Origin: Owenia fusiformis | Taxonomy: Eukaryota; Annelida; Polychaeta; Sabellida; Oweniidae | Reading direction: 5' to 3' | Assembly: GCA_903813345.2 (NCBI GenBank) | Contig: CAIIXF020000008.1 | Span: forward strand, 26,770,822 to 26,830,821 | DNA: 60,000 nt | In this document: positions 47,301-56,500 of the stretch, piece by piece | Position numbering within the stretch: position 1 is the stretch's first letter | How the letters are laid out: each line of letters opens with the position of its first letter | The notes under the pieces: model-generated | Databases searched by the model: none | Told to the model about the DNA's origin: nothing | The model's input: only the letters and a program-made list of their open reading frames with translations | Position numbers and translations under genes: made by a program

Positions 47301-50300
47301 TTAATACCTTGTTGGAGGATATGTCGTTGATTAACTTCCCTTACCTCGAAATCACTGCTCTCTAGTAGATATTTGCCTATATTATCTCGCTTAACTGTTG
47401 TATCATGTTTGTACCAGTTCTTATAGATGTATGCTGGGCCAAGCTGAAAGTATAGAACATGCAAGAAAAAATAATTAAAAAAATATGAATATGAAAATAT
47501 TTTCAAAATTCATTTCATGCCAAGGCGTAGCAAATCACATCGAACAGCCATGGTTGCCACTTTTGGAAATGGCCGCCAAGTAGCTAAATGAAAAACTGAA
47601 GTGTAATCGAAACAGTATTGTAATTTGTAAGTGTTTTATTAAATTGTAATGTAGTTGCTTTAACGAATTAACATATTTTTTCTCTGAAATAAAATGTAAA
47701 TAAAAAACACCCCCTCGTCAATCAATGTGACTGGTTTTCAGTTTCATTTTATTCAATTAATACCTAACCTAACCCTACGAGGAAATATTACACAAGTTAA
47801 GATAACAGTGCAGAGATCATTACGACGTTGGCGGTCAGAGAGTGCATATGAGAAAAATGTCAAGTAAACATTTGACTCTTCACATCAATATTACTCAATT
47901 CATTTGACTCCCCTGAACAGTATAAAGAAGGGAGAACATAAAGGTGAGTACAATCAATGATATTTCATCACACTTATCATACAGGGGCCCGTTCTTGTAC
48001 TGTTCTTACGAACGAACATTCGCAGTTTGTAAAATTAATATTCCTAAATAATTTTAAAATTACAAATGAGTTACGAATTCAAAAATTTGCTAATGAACCA
48101 TATCTGTATGCATTTGTAAGTCATTTATAATTTTTCAATTGTTTTGAGTTAGATTTATGAATGAGATGATGTCATATTCCAGCATTGTCAGAACAGATTG
48201 TACAGCAAACAAGATTTAATAAAATACTAAAATCAAAGTCGTACGATAAGTTGTATAAAGATTATATAAACAAAAATAGAAATAAGTTGATAATAATTTG
48301 ATATGTTGCCCTTTGCATTCTCTGATTAAAAAAATGACAAAATGTCACAAATCACAATATAAAATTACAAATGAAGAAGTAAGAAGCCATTTGCAAAGTT
48401 ATGAAAGGGTCAAAGGTCTTCCAAATCTACAAAGAAAAGCAGGCATGACGTCACTATTTTCGTAGTTTTACGAATTGTTTGTTACTTTATGAATTTTACA
48501 GAAATGCAACTTTAAGAAATTTGCAAATTCAACAATACAGTAGATGAACAAACATTTGTTACTACCAAAGGTACAAGAATAGACCCCAGATTATCAATTG
48601 TTCCTCATGATTCGACCATAAAATAAAGCTACCTCAGTCAAGATTCATACTTCACCTGTGTTGAGTTTCTGTGGGAAAATCTGCACATAGATTTTAGATT
48701 TGCTAACTATAATATTCCAGAGCATAAAGCAAGGTGAAAATAAGTTACATTTCCTTGCACTACTATTTTTACTTCAATGTATCACAATGACCGAGAACCG
48801 AGGTCCCATTATCGGTAACATTTTACATATTCCTTCTTAAAAACATTGCAGCTAACCTGGCAGAGAAATGATTACAGAATGGAATGGCAGGTGGAGGGTC
48901 TCCGTATATCCAAACCGAACTGGATGTTTATAACTTTGGAACCACTTCAATAGTAATCAACAGCTGCATTTCAAAATGTCCATTGCAGCAACAAAACATA
49001 TTCAGGCACACAATATGGATATATTAGTAATAAGTAAAATAAAATATTGCTTCTTAATGTTCCTGTTTTCGTCAACATTGTCTTACTGTCTCTTTGGTTT
49101 TTGGACAGTCAACAATAAAAATAAAGAACTCAAACTATGCAGGGATGCTAGACACTTCTTCATCGGCATACAGTATGCAGGTCGCCTTGGGAACAAAATG
49201 TTCCAATATTCGGCAGCTTATAGCATTGCAAAAGCAAATAATCTCTCGCTACTGATCACAGAAAATGATGAATTAAGGGAATATTTTAGTTTATCCGCTC
49301 TGCGATCACAAAACAATGGCATGCCATTATGTTCAAGACAAGTGAAAGAGGAAATACCAAGCGGATTTTCAAGCTCCGTGATGAATATTACAATTAAAAA
49401 GAACATCACGCTTGTTGGCTATTTTCAAAGTTACAAATACTGGCAAGATGCTTCTGATGAAATCTATGAAGAATTTAGTTTTAATGAAGATGTTGATGAA
49501 ATAGCTTCTCAATTTATTGCTGGTGTGCAAACTGATACTCAGATAAACATTACATTGGTAGGAGTCCATGTGAGACGGGCGGATATGTCGACCCCTGGAG
49601 CTCAAGCTGATGGGTATACAGTCCCAAGAATGTCATACTTCGAAAAAGCAATGGAATATTTTAGACAAAACTACACTAATGTAAAGTTCATAATTTGCTC
49701 AGATGACATTGGTTGGTGCGAAGAAAATATGAATTTTCAAGATGTTATAATTTCTAAAGGGCATTCCCCTATTGTTGATTTAGCTATTCTAAGTAAATGT
49801 AACCACAATATTATTTCAACTGGAAGTTTTGGCTGGTGGGGAGCATATCTAGCAGGGGGACAGACTGTGTATTATGGCTATTGGCCCAAACCTGGGTCTC
49901 AACTTTCTAAAACCGTGGTGAAAAATGACTATTTTCCCCCACAATGGATTCCAATGTTATAGTCCGAATTAGATTTAGAGATATATATTTAAATGTTCAA
50001 TCATAATTCATAAATGAGCAGTTTATCTCTACAATCATTTCTTTTTTCTTCACCCTACCTGGAGATGTAAATAAGAGTCAAGTTCTCCACCAAAAACATT
50101 TCACTTGAAATTACAGTATACTTTTCAATTCTATATAAATTATAATTGTATAAACTGTATATCAGCAATTAGCAAAAAGGTTTTAGCAAAAATGAGGTAA
50201 GATTTATATAAAATTTCGTTTTTGTTCAATGCAAAAATAACACGTCACTATAGTTGAGGAAATGAGAGAAAAAGAACTCTATTTTTGATGTTTTTCAGAT

Positions 50301-53300
50301 GGACTTTGAATCTCTAGCTCATCTACTCTGGTAAATACAGGAAATTTATGAATATTACTCAAGATATTGTTTATTCGGTCATGATGCTCATTTTCAAGAT
50401 AACTTTCAACCCTATTTTCGAGATAAATTTATGGTTAAACTGTTCTTTTGAGAGTTATCTCAAAAGTTTCACACTAAATACTACAAATACTCATTTTGCT
50501 ACGAGACCATTCATATCTCCAGTCTAACATATCTTTTACAACTTGTACTTTACAGGAGAAAAAATATCAATCTGGGAAAGGGTTTTGACACATTCTCTCC
50601 TCGACTGAAGTGTTGTTTAAAAAGATTAATGTATTAGGAATCTTGATGTATTTCACATTTGAAACTTCTCTTCTGCGCATGTCGTACAAAAACTCTTACC
50701 ATTAATTTTTATAAAAAATTACATTTGAAAGTGTATTTTGAAACTGGTGGTCATTTTGAAAATTTGGAAAACTTGGCCAACAGTATTGAGTTATTGCCCA
50801 GACAGATGTAGGGATGGACAGACGAAAGTAAAAATGGACAATACATTCTCTGTATCCTCCCAAACATCGTTCGATGGGATAATTATTGCAACATAAGCGT
50901 GATTCTAACTTTAGATGACAAAAATGTTCTTCTTACTGTAAATGTTTTGAGTGGAATCTCTATTCCATCATGCCGATAGAAGAGAAACTGCCCATCTGAT
51001 GTTGTGATCATAATGTCCAGCATGCCATCAAAGTTAATGTCATACTGGAATGAAACAAAAAGCTGTAAGATATGGTGAGAAGTACAATAAAATATGTCTA
51101 GTACAAACACCAATGGGGCTGGTCAAGTGTTCAGATTTTTTTTCATGTTTTCTTTATTTCATGATATAATATGTCATACGATACAGTAGTACAGGGCCTA
51201 CGCCTAGGCATTATTGGCCCTGTTTAAATTAACTATATAACAATACAAATATAAAACATGTTTGGTTGAGAAAATAATCAGGAAAACTTGAAGACAGGGG
51301 ACAAGTGTTCAGATTGGCAGGTGTTCACATTTTGAGGTCTTTTAACATGGAAGCCAATGGCAGTTTAAAAAAAATGGGACCAAAAAATTGTTCAAATTGA
51401 GAGGTGTTTGGCTTAGAGAGATGTTGGGATTTGCACGTTTTACTGTAATCCCATCATCTGTAATAATACATTAATATAGTACTGCACTATCAACCAGCAC
51501 CATATGGTAAACAATGTGGACTGGGCTTTATACAAATTTTCACTGAAATTTTGTGTGACAATCACCATGCTAAAAATATAATAGAAATCAATCCAAGGAA
51601 TCTGTAGTTTTTAAGAAACATCATAGCTTACCACATTTATACAAAAATTGAAACAAAACATATAGGAAATACAAGGGACATTGATATAAAATGTTTTTTC
51701 ATAAATTTTCATCCTCACACATTGCCATTTCCATAATGCATGTGCATGAGTCATACAACAATGCATATAGTCTGATGTACACCATAGACTAATACACAGT
51801 ATAGTCTAATGTACAGTATAGTCTAATGTACAGTATAGTCTAATGTACAGTATAGTCTAATGTACAATATAGTCTTATGTACAGTATAGTCTAATGTACA
51901 GTATAGTCTAATGTACAGTATAGTCTAATGTACAATATAGTCTAATGTACCTGTAAGGGACTCGCATGGACAGATGTATCCTGGAGATGAACTGGCCATT
52001 TTGAGTTTTCCAGCACAAGGCCATCTTCCCCATCTATGACTGTCACCTCTCCAGTGAAGGCTGCAGAAATGATGTCAAGCTGGCCATCAGCATTGGCATC
52101 AGCTACTAGGGGGCTACTGGCAAAGGGAGCATGAGCAACCTCTGCCGTCCAAAGGATATCTACATTGTAATTACACCTACAAAGAACAGTCAAGTTAGAC
52201 AGATAATATGATACATGTACAAATGGAATACTTCACATCTCTCTCTTGATTTTATTGATGCCATCAAAATCTCAACTGATATGTATGAGAATATCAAGGA
52301 TTCATTCTCTGCCACTTATCTTAATTGCTGGATTATCCCGTGGATTTGATTAAAATTTGGCTAATTCGCGTGTCTCGCAATGTCCCGCAAATGTCGGCTT
52401 TGACCTCCGCGAATTTTCAAAATTGTAACAAATAAATAATTGTGATTATCTTAATCGAACCCCTATATGAATAGGTACATTTTAATATATAACACCATGG
52501 GGGGTAAATGTTTCATAGTTGGTCACGATTTATTTGATAAATCAGTATCTGAAAGTTTGATTTGAGTACTTTTACATCAAGCCCCAATCACGCAAATCCC
52601 TTGAATGTCCTTCTACATCCCGCAAATTTAGGTGGATGTCCCGCAAAATCCTGCGAATTTATGGCACTTTGTCTAAAAATTCTGTCCACCTACGAAGTCT
52701 TTGGTAGTAACCATGTTAACTGTCCCGCAATTAGCGTGTTTGTCCCTCGAATGGTCCCACGAATTTTCAAAATTTGACCTACTAGCGCAATCTTTAAATG
52801 TCCCGCAAAATCCCGCAAATTTAGGTGGATGTCCAGCAAAATCCAGCGAACTTTTGGCACTGGGTCTTAGAATATGTCCCGCGAGAAAATCTTTGGGGGT
52901 TGACAGTAGATCTACTGCACTTTTCAAATTAGTTTTTTCATTTTTTTCTATTTCTAGGAGTGTATTCGAATTTTCCAAGCTTACATCATTTGGAGCAATA
53001 TATTCATAAGTTTAAGATGTCAACAGAACAAAATTTTATTCTCTGTCTTTTACATGAGAACTTTTACATGAGTACTGTAGCCTACATGTACATCTATTAT
53101 CACCCAGAATTGTTTCTGAAATATTTATAATTTGCAATATAATTTCAGCCTTGGTAATAAAAATGCGCCTTGTTTAAATGATAATTTGATTCCAAGTATG
53201 ATAATGAAAATACTTATACCTGTTTGTATCTGCGTATGTGTGCAATATTGTTATAAACATACAATAAATAAAGATTTTTGAAAAAATATTCTTCACCGGA

Positions 53301-53308
53301 AGTGCCAT
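41280..53308 (-). CDS. DEX1-like FG-GAP/integrin-alpha-type membrane protein (complete)
   Basis: Thirteen minus-strand exons: 53220-53308, 51951-52176, 50937-51044, 47345-47443, 46904-47034, 46419-46554, 45528-45704, 44396-44592, 44073-44208, 43406-43681, 42727-42849, 41802-41959 and 41280-41418; 1995 nt, 664 residues, all phases consistent. Residues 1-26 form a signal peptide (hydrophobic stretch around FIYCMFITILHTYA). The body holds FG-GAP-type calcium-binding repeats (DANADGQLDI, DINFDGMLDI, DLNQDGRLEE, NVNNDAHLDV). A C-terminal membrane segment (ILTFPFVATASILLILYG) is followed by a short cytosolic tail. The block PVDPHVLATPVVVDLNQDG and the overall order match plant DEFECTIVE IN EXINE FORMATION 1 and its animal homologues, as I recall them. 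It is likely a type I surface protein; its animal function is unknown to me. A fucosyltransferase gene lies antisense in the 47444-50936 intron. The start codon is 274 bp from symplekin's. Confidence 0.88.
42023..42245. mobile_element. small inverted-repeat element in DEX1-like intron
   Basis: The ends attattaccacc (42022) and ggtggtaataat (42233) are inverted copies bounding about 220 bp with the internal palindrome ggtccatatggacc. Non-coding; probably a MITE. Confidence 0.45.
42249..42348. repeat. strong hairpin (inverted repeat with short loop)
   Basis: The arms gcgatatagtgaaatattgg and ccaatatttcactatatcgc are perfect complements around a loop of about 20 bp that is itself partly palindromic; imperfect pairing extends outward (aataacgtcatttct with agaaatgatgttatt). 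It lies in the intron between the 42727-42849 and 41802-41959 exons. Confidence 0.85.
42897..43026. repeat. interspersed repeat, GTCACCACC family (short complete copy)
   Basis: About 130 bp from aaggctttaacatgcaaaat and gtcaccacctaacatttgtt to ggtggtgacataaaaac. The same end modules occur at 3385, 23386, 44237, 47190, 55405 and 56455. The two ends carry inverted gtcacc/ggtgac motifs. Non-coding. Confidence 0.6.
45787..46399. mobile_element. 613-bp foldback element in DEX1-like intron
   Basis: The left end cttaaaggaatattccttgc and the right end gcaaggaatattcctttaag are exact inverted copies. Long imperfect pairing continues inward: atggtagctataatcatata with its counterpart near 46340, and aggaagtgatgtcatcaact with gatgacatcacttcct. 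The arms reach about 230 bp. The right end lies 20 bp from the donor of the 46419-46554 exon, and the element fills most of the intron. Confidence 0.8.
47185..47328. repeat. interspersed repeat, GTCACCACC family
   Basis: It starts tttttatgtcaccaccaaaa, continues with agtggcgacatag and gtgttcggtagtt, and ends with ctgtaacaaatggcaagtgg and ttaataccttg. Opposite in orientation to the 42897 copy. It ends 17 bp from the donor of the 47345-47443 exon. Confidence 0.6.
47984..48587. mobile_element. 604-bp inverted-repeat element upstream of the fucosyltransferase gene
   Basis: The termini ggggcccgttcttgtac and gtacaagaatagacccc pair, with tacgaattc, acaaatttg-like and tttgttac motifs pairing further inside. 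Non-coding MITE-like element, ending about 390 bp before the fucosyltransferase start codon, so it may contribute promoter sequence. Confidence 0.65.
48976..49962 (+). CDS. galactoside alpha-1,2-fucosyltransferase (GT11 family)
   Basis: A single uninterrupted frame of 328 residues. Residues about 22-45 form one hydrophobic segment (CFLMFLFSSTLSYCLFGFW), giving a type II Golgi membrane protein. The catalytic domain shows family motifs in order: GRLGNKMFQYSAA (about 70-82), GVHVRRADM (about 195-203; donor-binding motif I of alpha-1,2/alpha-1,6 fucosyltransferases), IICSDDIGWCEEN, DLAILSKCNHNIISTGSFGW and a C-terminal FPPQW. Expected reaction: transfer of fucose from GDP-fucose to the 2-OH of terminal galactose on glycans. 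N-glycosylation sequons are present (NLS, NIT, NYT). Met14 (49015) is an alternative start. It is nested antisense in an intron of the DEX1-like gene. Length fits the family (about 330-365 residues), so it appears complete and functional. A retrocopy origin would also explain the lack of introns. Confidence 0.92.
   Translation: MSIAATKHIQAHNMDILVISKIKYCFLMFLFSSTLSYCLFGFWTVNNKNKELKLCRDARHFFIGIQYAGRLGNKMFQYSAAYSIAKANNLSLLITENDELREYFSLSALRSQNNGMPLCSRQVKEEIPSGFSSSVMNITIKKNITLVGYFQSYKYWQDASDEIYEEFSFNEDVDEIASQFIAGVQTDTQINITLVGVHVRRADMSTPGAQADGYTVPRMSYFEKAMEYFRQNYTNVKFIICSDDIGWCEENMNFQDVIISKGHSPIVDLAILSKCNHNIISTGSFGWWGAYLAGGQTVYYGYWPKPGSQLSKTVVKNDYFPPQWIPML
51115..51448. mobile_element. ACTGTAAAACCTGT-family element or fragment
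   Basis: The right end is gggatttgcacgttttactgta (51425-51447), like the right end of the 13415 element, and inside are gtgttcagattggcaggtgt and ttcaaattgagaggtgtttg. The left half is unclear; gctggtcaagtgttcag at 51117 may be the other edge. Confidence 0.45.
51770..51951. repeat. 17-bp minisatellite abutting a splice donor
   Basis: The unit tagtctaatgtacagta is repeated about nine to ten times with few changes (tacaatat variants). On the minus strand this reads tactgtacattagacta, and the array begins exactly at the donor of the 51951-52176 exon (cag, then gtacattagacta). Confidence 0.92.
52370..52900. repeat. decayed repeat block rich in tcccgcaaa
   Basis: Motifs tcccgcaaaatcc, cgcaaatttaggtggatgtc and gcgaatttt recur many times in DEX1-like intron 1; the segment near 52618-52700 is repeated at about 52800-52880. 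Origin unknown; the small frames across it are artefacts. Confidence 0.6.
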
Positions 53309-53582
53309 CGGAAATCTGCTAGTCTAGTCTACTCCATCAATGTCGATTGAACATATTCAATAAATGATAATCTCACATAATTATGACTTTGGATACTTTA
53401 AACTTATTTTAATTTACTTTTATTGTGTTATGCCTGTCAATTACTTCCACATTGATCGTCTAGTTTTTCTATTATCATCTGCTAAATTGTTGATCGAGTA
53501 CTTTATCGGTGTCGCCATTTTGAAAATAAATGGCATGTTGATATTTTAGAAGTCATCTGTTTTTCTCGAAATTACCTACACC
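53309..53582. promoter_or_regulatory. divergent promoter shared by symplekin and the DEX1-like gene
   Basis: Only 274 bp separate the start codons of two genes transcribed away from each other. The interval contains gtcgccattttg (about 53509-53520), the reverse complement of a YY1-type CAAAATGGCGAC site often seen near transcription starts of housekeeping genes. No canonical TATA box is placed convincingly for either gene. The promoter call rests on geometry and this motif. Confidence 0.6.
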
Positions 53583-56500
53583 ATGGCCGGTGACGGCAGA
53601 CGGAGTACGGCGGCACAGTTTTTCATGGACGAGGATACCAGTGGTGCGAATGATGTTCCTACACATGACCGGGTAGGTGTAATTTTATTCATGTAGGCCT
53701 ACAATTTTTGATTTTTTTGAACGAAACTTGAAAATGAATGAGATTGGCACAACTCTAACTTCTAAGAAGAATTCTAAAGGACTTACATTTACCTCTTTCA
53801 AAGACTGATTGATCTGATAGATCATATAGAATCGTAAAGGCTGAAAATGAAATGACATTAGATCTAGAAGCTAACAAATTGCTGAATTTCTCGTAACTCT
53901 CATTTCAAGCGCTAGGCCTAGTCTACTTCTTGAATTTCTGTCAAAACCGCCATTTTAGTGTCTTGGTAGAAAGTATTCACTCCAGGATAATGAGAAGTCC
54001 TGATCAGCACAAAAGCAGATAACTTACAGACTTTCGCAAACAGAGAATGGAGTAATAGGGAACATTTGGAGATAAAGGAACCAGGATTACTGGCTAGCAT
54101 GATGCCGATGACCTCTATTTTTGTTATCAGAATCAGGCCCTGATTACAAGAAGAGGTCATGGAGGAAGACAAACAATAACAAATCTGAAACATCAAATAT
54201 AATGATGATACTGGCATTTCAAATTTTAAACTAGAGTTGAAGGTGAAAAAATCAGCAAAGTGAAGTAAAAATTTTTAGAGCCATTCATTTACATGGTAAC
54301 TATTGATTAAATAAATTGTTCAGATGAAAGGACCCACTTCTAAACATCCCATGTTTACACTTTCATCGAAACAATTACATGTGTACTGCAAATCTTATTT
54401 TCTCCACTGCTTTAACATTACAGGTAGTTGAGCTGTTGAACAATGCATCATTAATGACCAATGACAAACAGAAGGTGAATGAACTGAAGCAAGTCCAGGA
54501 GCTGATCATACACAAAGACCCAGCCCTACTTGACAACTTTCTAGATGTAAGTTACCACATTGTCATGAATAATCTATTTATTATGTTCAATTTTGCTAGT
54601 CTGAGGAAAAAGCAAAATGGTGTATTACTGCACTTTGACCTGGAATATTTTCTAAATTGCCCCAGACATGGCTAAACTGTTTACAATTCTGATAAATATC
54701 AATCAGAGATTATTTTTATATATAGATATATATATATTGTGAATAGAATTTTTATTCAATACAAGCCTACAGGAAACCTTTAAGATCACTCTACCTATTC
54801 AATATCAGTTTAGAGTATATATTTTTTTATTTGTAAGGTTTTAAAAGTTTTTTAAAGGTTTTTAATAATGAGGTAATAATGGCTTGATTTAATCAGGTAA
54901 ACTCTTTTCATATTTTATGTTTTGAATTGTGTGTTGTAGGAGATGCTTGGGTTCCAAAATGACCGATCATTTTGTATTTTATGTTTTGAATTGTGTGTTG
55001 TAGGAGATGCTTGGGTTCCAAAATGACCGATCATTTTGTATTTTATGTTTTGGATTGTGTGTTGTAGGAGATGCTTGGGTTCCAAAATGACCGATCATTT
55101 TGTATTTTATGTTTTGAATTGTGTGTTGTAGGAGATGCTTGGGTTCCAAAGTGACCGATCATTTTGTATTTTATGTTTTGGATTGTGTGTTGTAGGAGAT
55201 GCTTGGGTTCCAAAATGACCGATCAGTAGAAGTGAAGAGAGCAGTGATAGGCTTTATGGAGGAGGCTTGGTATGTATATCATGTAAACACTAGATTATCT
55301 GAGAATGGTATAAAATCCTGGCTTGTAAACTTCCATGTAAAGAAAAGCTAATTAAATTTGAATTCATTTGATTACGTTTATTCATCTAATAATTATGTTA
55401 CCTCAAGAAGTGGCAGTGGTGACATTTTTATAGTCTCCACCTTTTTGGGTTGTGTTCGGCAGTTGGCGGTCGGCATCTATAACAAATGGCAGGTGGTGAC
55501 ATTTTGCGTGTTAATGCCTTATTTGAATGATTATTATCATAATGCCATTCAAATTATTTTCACAAAACCTCTGATATCAACCAGTGTGATTCTCCCATAA
55601 GTTTAGCTAAATATTTTTGCAGCAAACATGACCCAGAGATCCTAGCCAAGGTGGTGGCCAACCTACCTGTCTTACTACAAGATGAGAATGTTAACATTCA
55701 GAAAAGGGTCATACTCGCAGTGGGCAGCCTCTACAAGGAAGCACTCAGGGTATGGTACATGATTATTATGTCTCCTGCAGTAACATATTGTTAAAGTCTT
55801 GAGCTTTTTATCGCACCCTAAGGTGCTATATTGTAATCAGTTTGCCGGGCAGTTGGGCGGGAGTCCCAAATAATCTTGTCTACAGGTTTCCAGCCAAATC
55901 GTTTGAGGGATTCATTTCTCAGGGATGTTTCTACCTATGAAAGTTTAGAACTGATTAGTTTTTCGGCATTCTGGGTAAATGTTAAGGCGGCCATTTTGGA
56001 TTTTCCGTCCGAAAGTCTTGTTTTAGGATGGTGGTCGGCATTCAATGGTTGGTATTTAACATTTGATAGTTTGTGTATGATGGTCAGCATCTGTAACAAA
56101 TGAATTTATGGTATGGTTTCAAATCATGTTGTGGGTGTAGATCTTGCTAAATAGAATAGTTATTTCTATCACATTATGTTCAACATGACAAGAGTTTTGA
56201 TGTTTTTTTTTGTTTGGTGGTATTTCTGCTACTCGGGAGAGTTGCTATTTTTTCTAGAAGTACTTCAGTCACAGGTTTTTGTGAACAGTTTTAAATTGGA
56301 AAAATGAATCAGATATAGAGAGAATCCTAACCCTCCACATGTTTAGAAGGAATGTTTGAACCATTCTAAGCTTGAAATCAAATACCTTATACCTCATTTC
56401 CCTGCTCATTACAGACCTTTCACTAAATTTTGAAACATACCACCATAAGATGATATTTATGTCACCACCATAAGTTGTTAAAGTTTCCAACTTTTTGTGG

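Noticed and set aside
54379-54675. 98-residue plus-strand frame
   Set aside because: It is symplekin exon 2 (54424-54546) read through into introns on both sides.
54720-54740. tatata stretch in symplekin intron 2 as a TATA promoter
   Set aside because: It is simple AT repeat inside an intron with no downstream start or exon of its own.
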